Source: Nocardioidaceae bacterium
GTDB lineage: Bacteria; Actinomycetota; Actinomycetes; Propionibacteriales; Nocardioidaceae
Assembly (NCBI GenBank): GCA_025966335.1
Contig: JAICRS010000012.1
Location: 1-24,311, forward strand
Length of the DNA: 24,311 nucleotides
Reading direction: 5' to 3'
Below, piece by piece: positions 23,171 to 24,311 of the stretch; within the stretch, counting starts at the first letter, position 1, and every line of letters starts with the position of its first letter. The position numbers and the translations under genes are program-made. The notes beneath the pieces are model-generated. The model had not been told where the DNA came from, did no database searches, and was given only the letters and a program-made list of their open reading frames with translations.

Positions 23171-24311
23171 GTGTCCTCGAGCACGTCCCGCAAGCTTCCT
23201 GCCGAAGTTCTGGCACATCCCGACGTCGTCGCCCTGGTCGAGCTCGGCAAGACCACCGGAGAGGTCACTGCGGACGCGGTGCGTGACACCACCGACACTG
23301 CCGCCATCTCACCCCAGCACCTGAAGGCTCTGCTCAGGTTCCTGAGCGAGGAAGGGGTCACCGTGGTCGTGTCCGCTGACGACTCAGCTACCCGCAAGAA
23401 AGTGGTCGCCGCCGCCGGCAGCCGCACGACGGTGAAGGCCAGCACCAAGAAGGCCGCCGCGAAGAAGGCCCCGGCCAAGAACGCGCCGGCCGAAGCCGAT
23501 GACGCAGCCGGGACGAAGCCGGCCAAGGGCGCCGAGAAGCCGACGAAGGCTGCGGCGAAGAAGGCCGCCGGCGCCAAGAAGGCCGCCGCGAAGTCCGCCG
23601 AGGCACCCGAAGCCGGGGCCAACGGCGCAGCGCCGGCTCCGGTGATCGGTCCGGACGGCAAGAAGATCCTGCCCGACCTGCCCGACGAGCAGTTCGAGAA
23701 GGACCTCGCCGAGGACCCGACGCTGAAGGAGGACGAGAACAAGGGCTTCGTCATCTCCGCGGCCGACGACACCGACGAGCCCGAGCAGCAGGTGATGGTC
23801 GCGGGTGCGACCGCCGACCCGGTCAAGGACTACCTGAAGCAGATCGGCAAGGTCCCGCTGCTCAACGCCGAGATGGAGGTCGAGCTCGCCAAGCGGATCG
23901 AGGCCGGCCTGTTCTCGGAGGAGAAGCTCGCCAAGGGCGGCAAGCTGTCGGCCAAGGTCCAGGACGAGCTCGAGTGGATCTCCGAGGACGGTCGCCGCGC
24001 GAAGAACCACCTGCTCGAGGCGAACCTGCGGCTCGTCGTCTCCCTGGCCAAGCGCTACACCGGCCGCGGCATGCTGTTCCTGGACCTGATCCAGGAGGGG
24101 AACCTCGGCCTGATCCGTGCGGTCGAGAAGTTCGACTACACCAAGGGCTACAAGTTCTCCACCTACGCCACCTGGTGGATCCGGCAGGCGATCACCCGCG
24201 CGATGGCCGACCAGGCCCGGACCATCCGGATCCCGGTGCACATGGTCGAGGTGATCAACAAGCTCGCCCGCGTCCAACGGCAGATGCTGCAGGACCTCGG
24301 CCGCGAACCCA
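23171..24311 (+). CDS. rpoD: Principal sigma-70 factor (SigA/HrdB type), 5' part
   Basis: The first 380 codons are present; the gene runs off the window end without a stop. It is the housekeeping sigma factor that guides RNA polymerase to most promoters. Residues about 1-75 resemble region 1.1, and residues about 77-145 are rich in Lys-Lys-Ala and Ala-Pro, as in HrdB-type factors. Region 1.2 starts near residue 216 (DPVKDYLKQIGKVPLL). Region 2 has ANLRLVVSLAKRYTGRGM, FLDLIQEGNLGLIRAVEKFD and YATWWIRQAITRAMADQART, and region 3 has begun with IPVHMVEVINKL. GTG 23171 follows GAGAGGT at proper spacing and there is no better ATG. Compared with the group 2 factor at 1865-2815, it has the long N-terminal extension expected of group 1. 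Confidence 0.95.
   Translation, partial: MSSSTSRKLPAEVLAHPDVVALVELGKTTGEVTADAVRDTTDTAAISPQHLKALLRFLSEEGVTVVVSADDSATRKKVVAAAGSRTTVKASTKKAAAKKAPAKNAPAEADDAAGTKPAKGAEKPTKAAAKKAAGAKKAAAKSAEAPEAGANGAAPAPVIGPDGKKILPDLPDEQFEKDLAEDPTLKEDENKGFVISAADDTDEPEQQVMVAGATADPVKDYLKQIGKVPLLNAEMEVELAKRIEAGLFSEEKLAKGGKLSAKVQDELEWISEDGRRAKNHLLEANLRLVVSLAKRYTGRGMLFLDLIQEGNLGLIRAVEKFDYTKGYKFSTYATWWIRQAITRAMADQARTIRIPVHMVEVINKLARVQRQMLQDLGREP

Overview
The window is high-GC DNA with dense, often overlapping genes, frequent GTG starts and actinobacterial family content (HrdB/SigA-like sigma factor with a Lys/Ala-rich N-terminus, DUF4192, a BTAD/SARP-type regulator, NarL-type two-component genes, an actinobacterial DinB with a C-terminal extension). 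Gene content and protein wording fit a Propionibacteriales chromosome, most likely Nocardioides or a relative; this is inferred from families, not from a marker gene. No rRNA, tRNA, CRISPR array, transposase or phage gene was seen.

Layout. 1-1129: the end of an unidentified gene carrying a 9-bp tandem repeat, convergent with a RibD/DHFR-like reductase. 1230-2815: coaE, convergent with a group 2 sigma-70 gene, with a terminator-like hairpin folded inside the last codons of coaE. 2816-3341: a 526-bp gene-free stretch with an ECF-like promoter candidate, several hairpins and a 13-bp inverted repeat pair. 3342-6097: a leftward pair, oligopeptidase B then rhomboid protease. 6145-8323: pxpA-pxpB-pxpC, the three subunits of 5-oxoprolinase, overlapping one another and divergent from the peptidase gene. 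8424-11257: a molybdopterin oxidoreductase translationally coupled to a small helical protein; the oxidoreductase lacks the expected fourth cluster cysteine. 11205-13758: dinB, divergent from a DUF4192 gene. 13932-16526: response regulator, histidine kinase and a stand-alone receiver. 16563-19370: a GCS2-type glutamate-cysteine ligase homologue and an FUSC-type membrane protein. 19401-20277: a leftward pair in which a small unknown gene precedes a decayed methyltransferase pseudogene. 20414-21756: a universal stress protein and an HhH-GPD-family protein, separated by a palindrome-rich spacer. 22117-24311: a SARP-type regulator and the first 380 codons of the principal sigma factor.

How it works together. 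The two sigma-70 genes bracket the window. Between them are short metabolic and stress modules: peptide cleavage next to pyroglutamate salvage (ptrB, pxpABC), thiol/glutamate chemistry (GCS2), DNA damage tolerance (dinB), and stress response (usp, two-component genes). The most unusual items are the Cys-to-Gly change in the molybdoenzyme with its coupled partner gene, the nested palindromes after the stress protein gene, the hairpin inside coaE and the methyltransferase remnant. I found no clear defence island or biosynthetic cluster.
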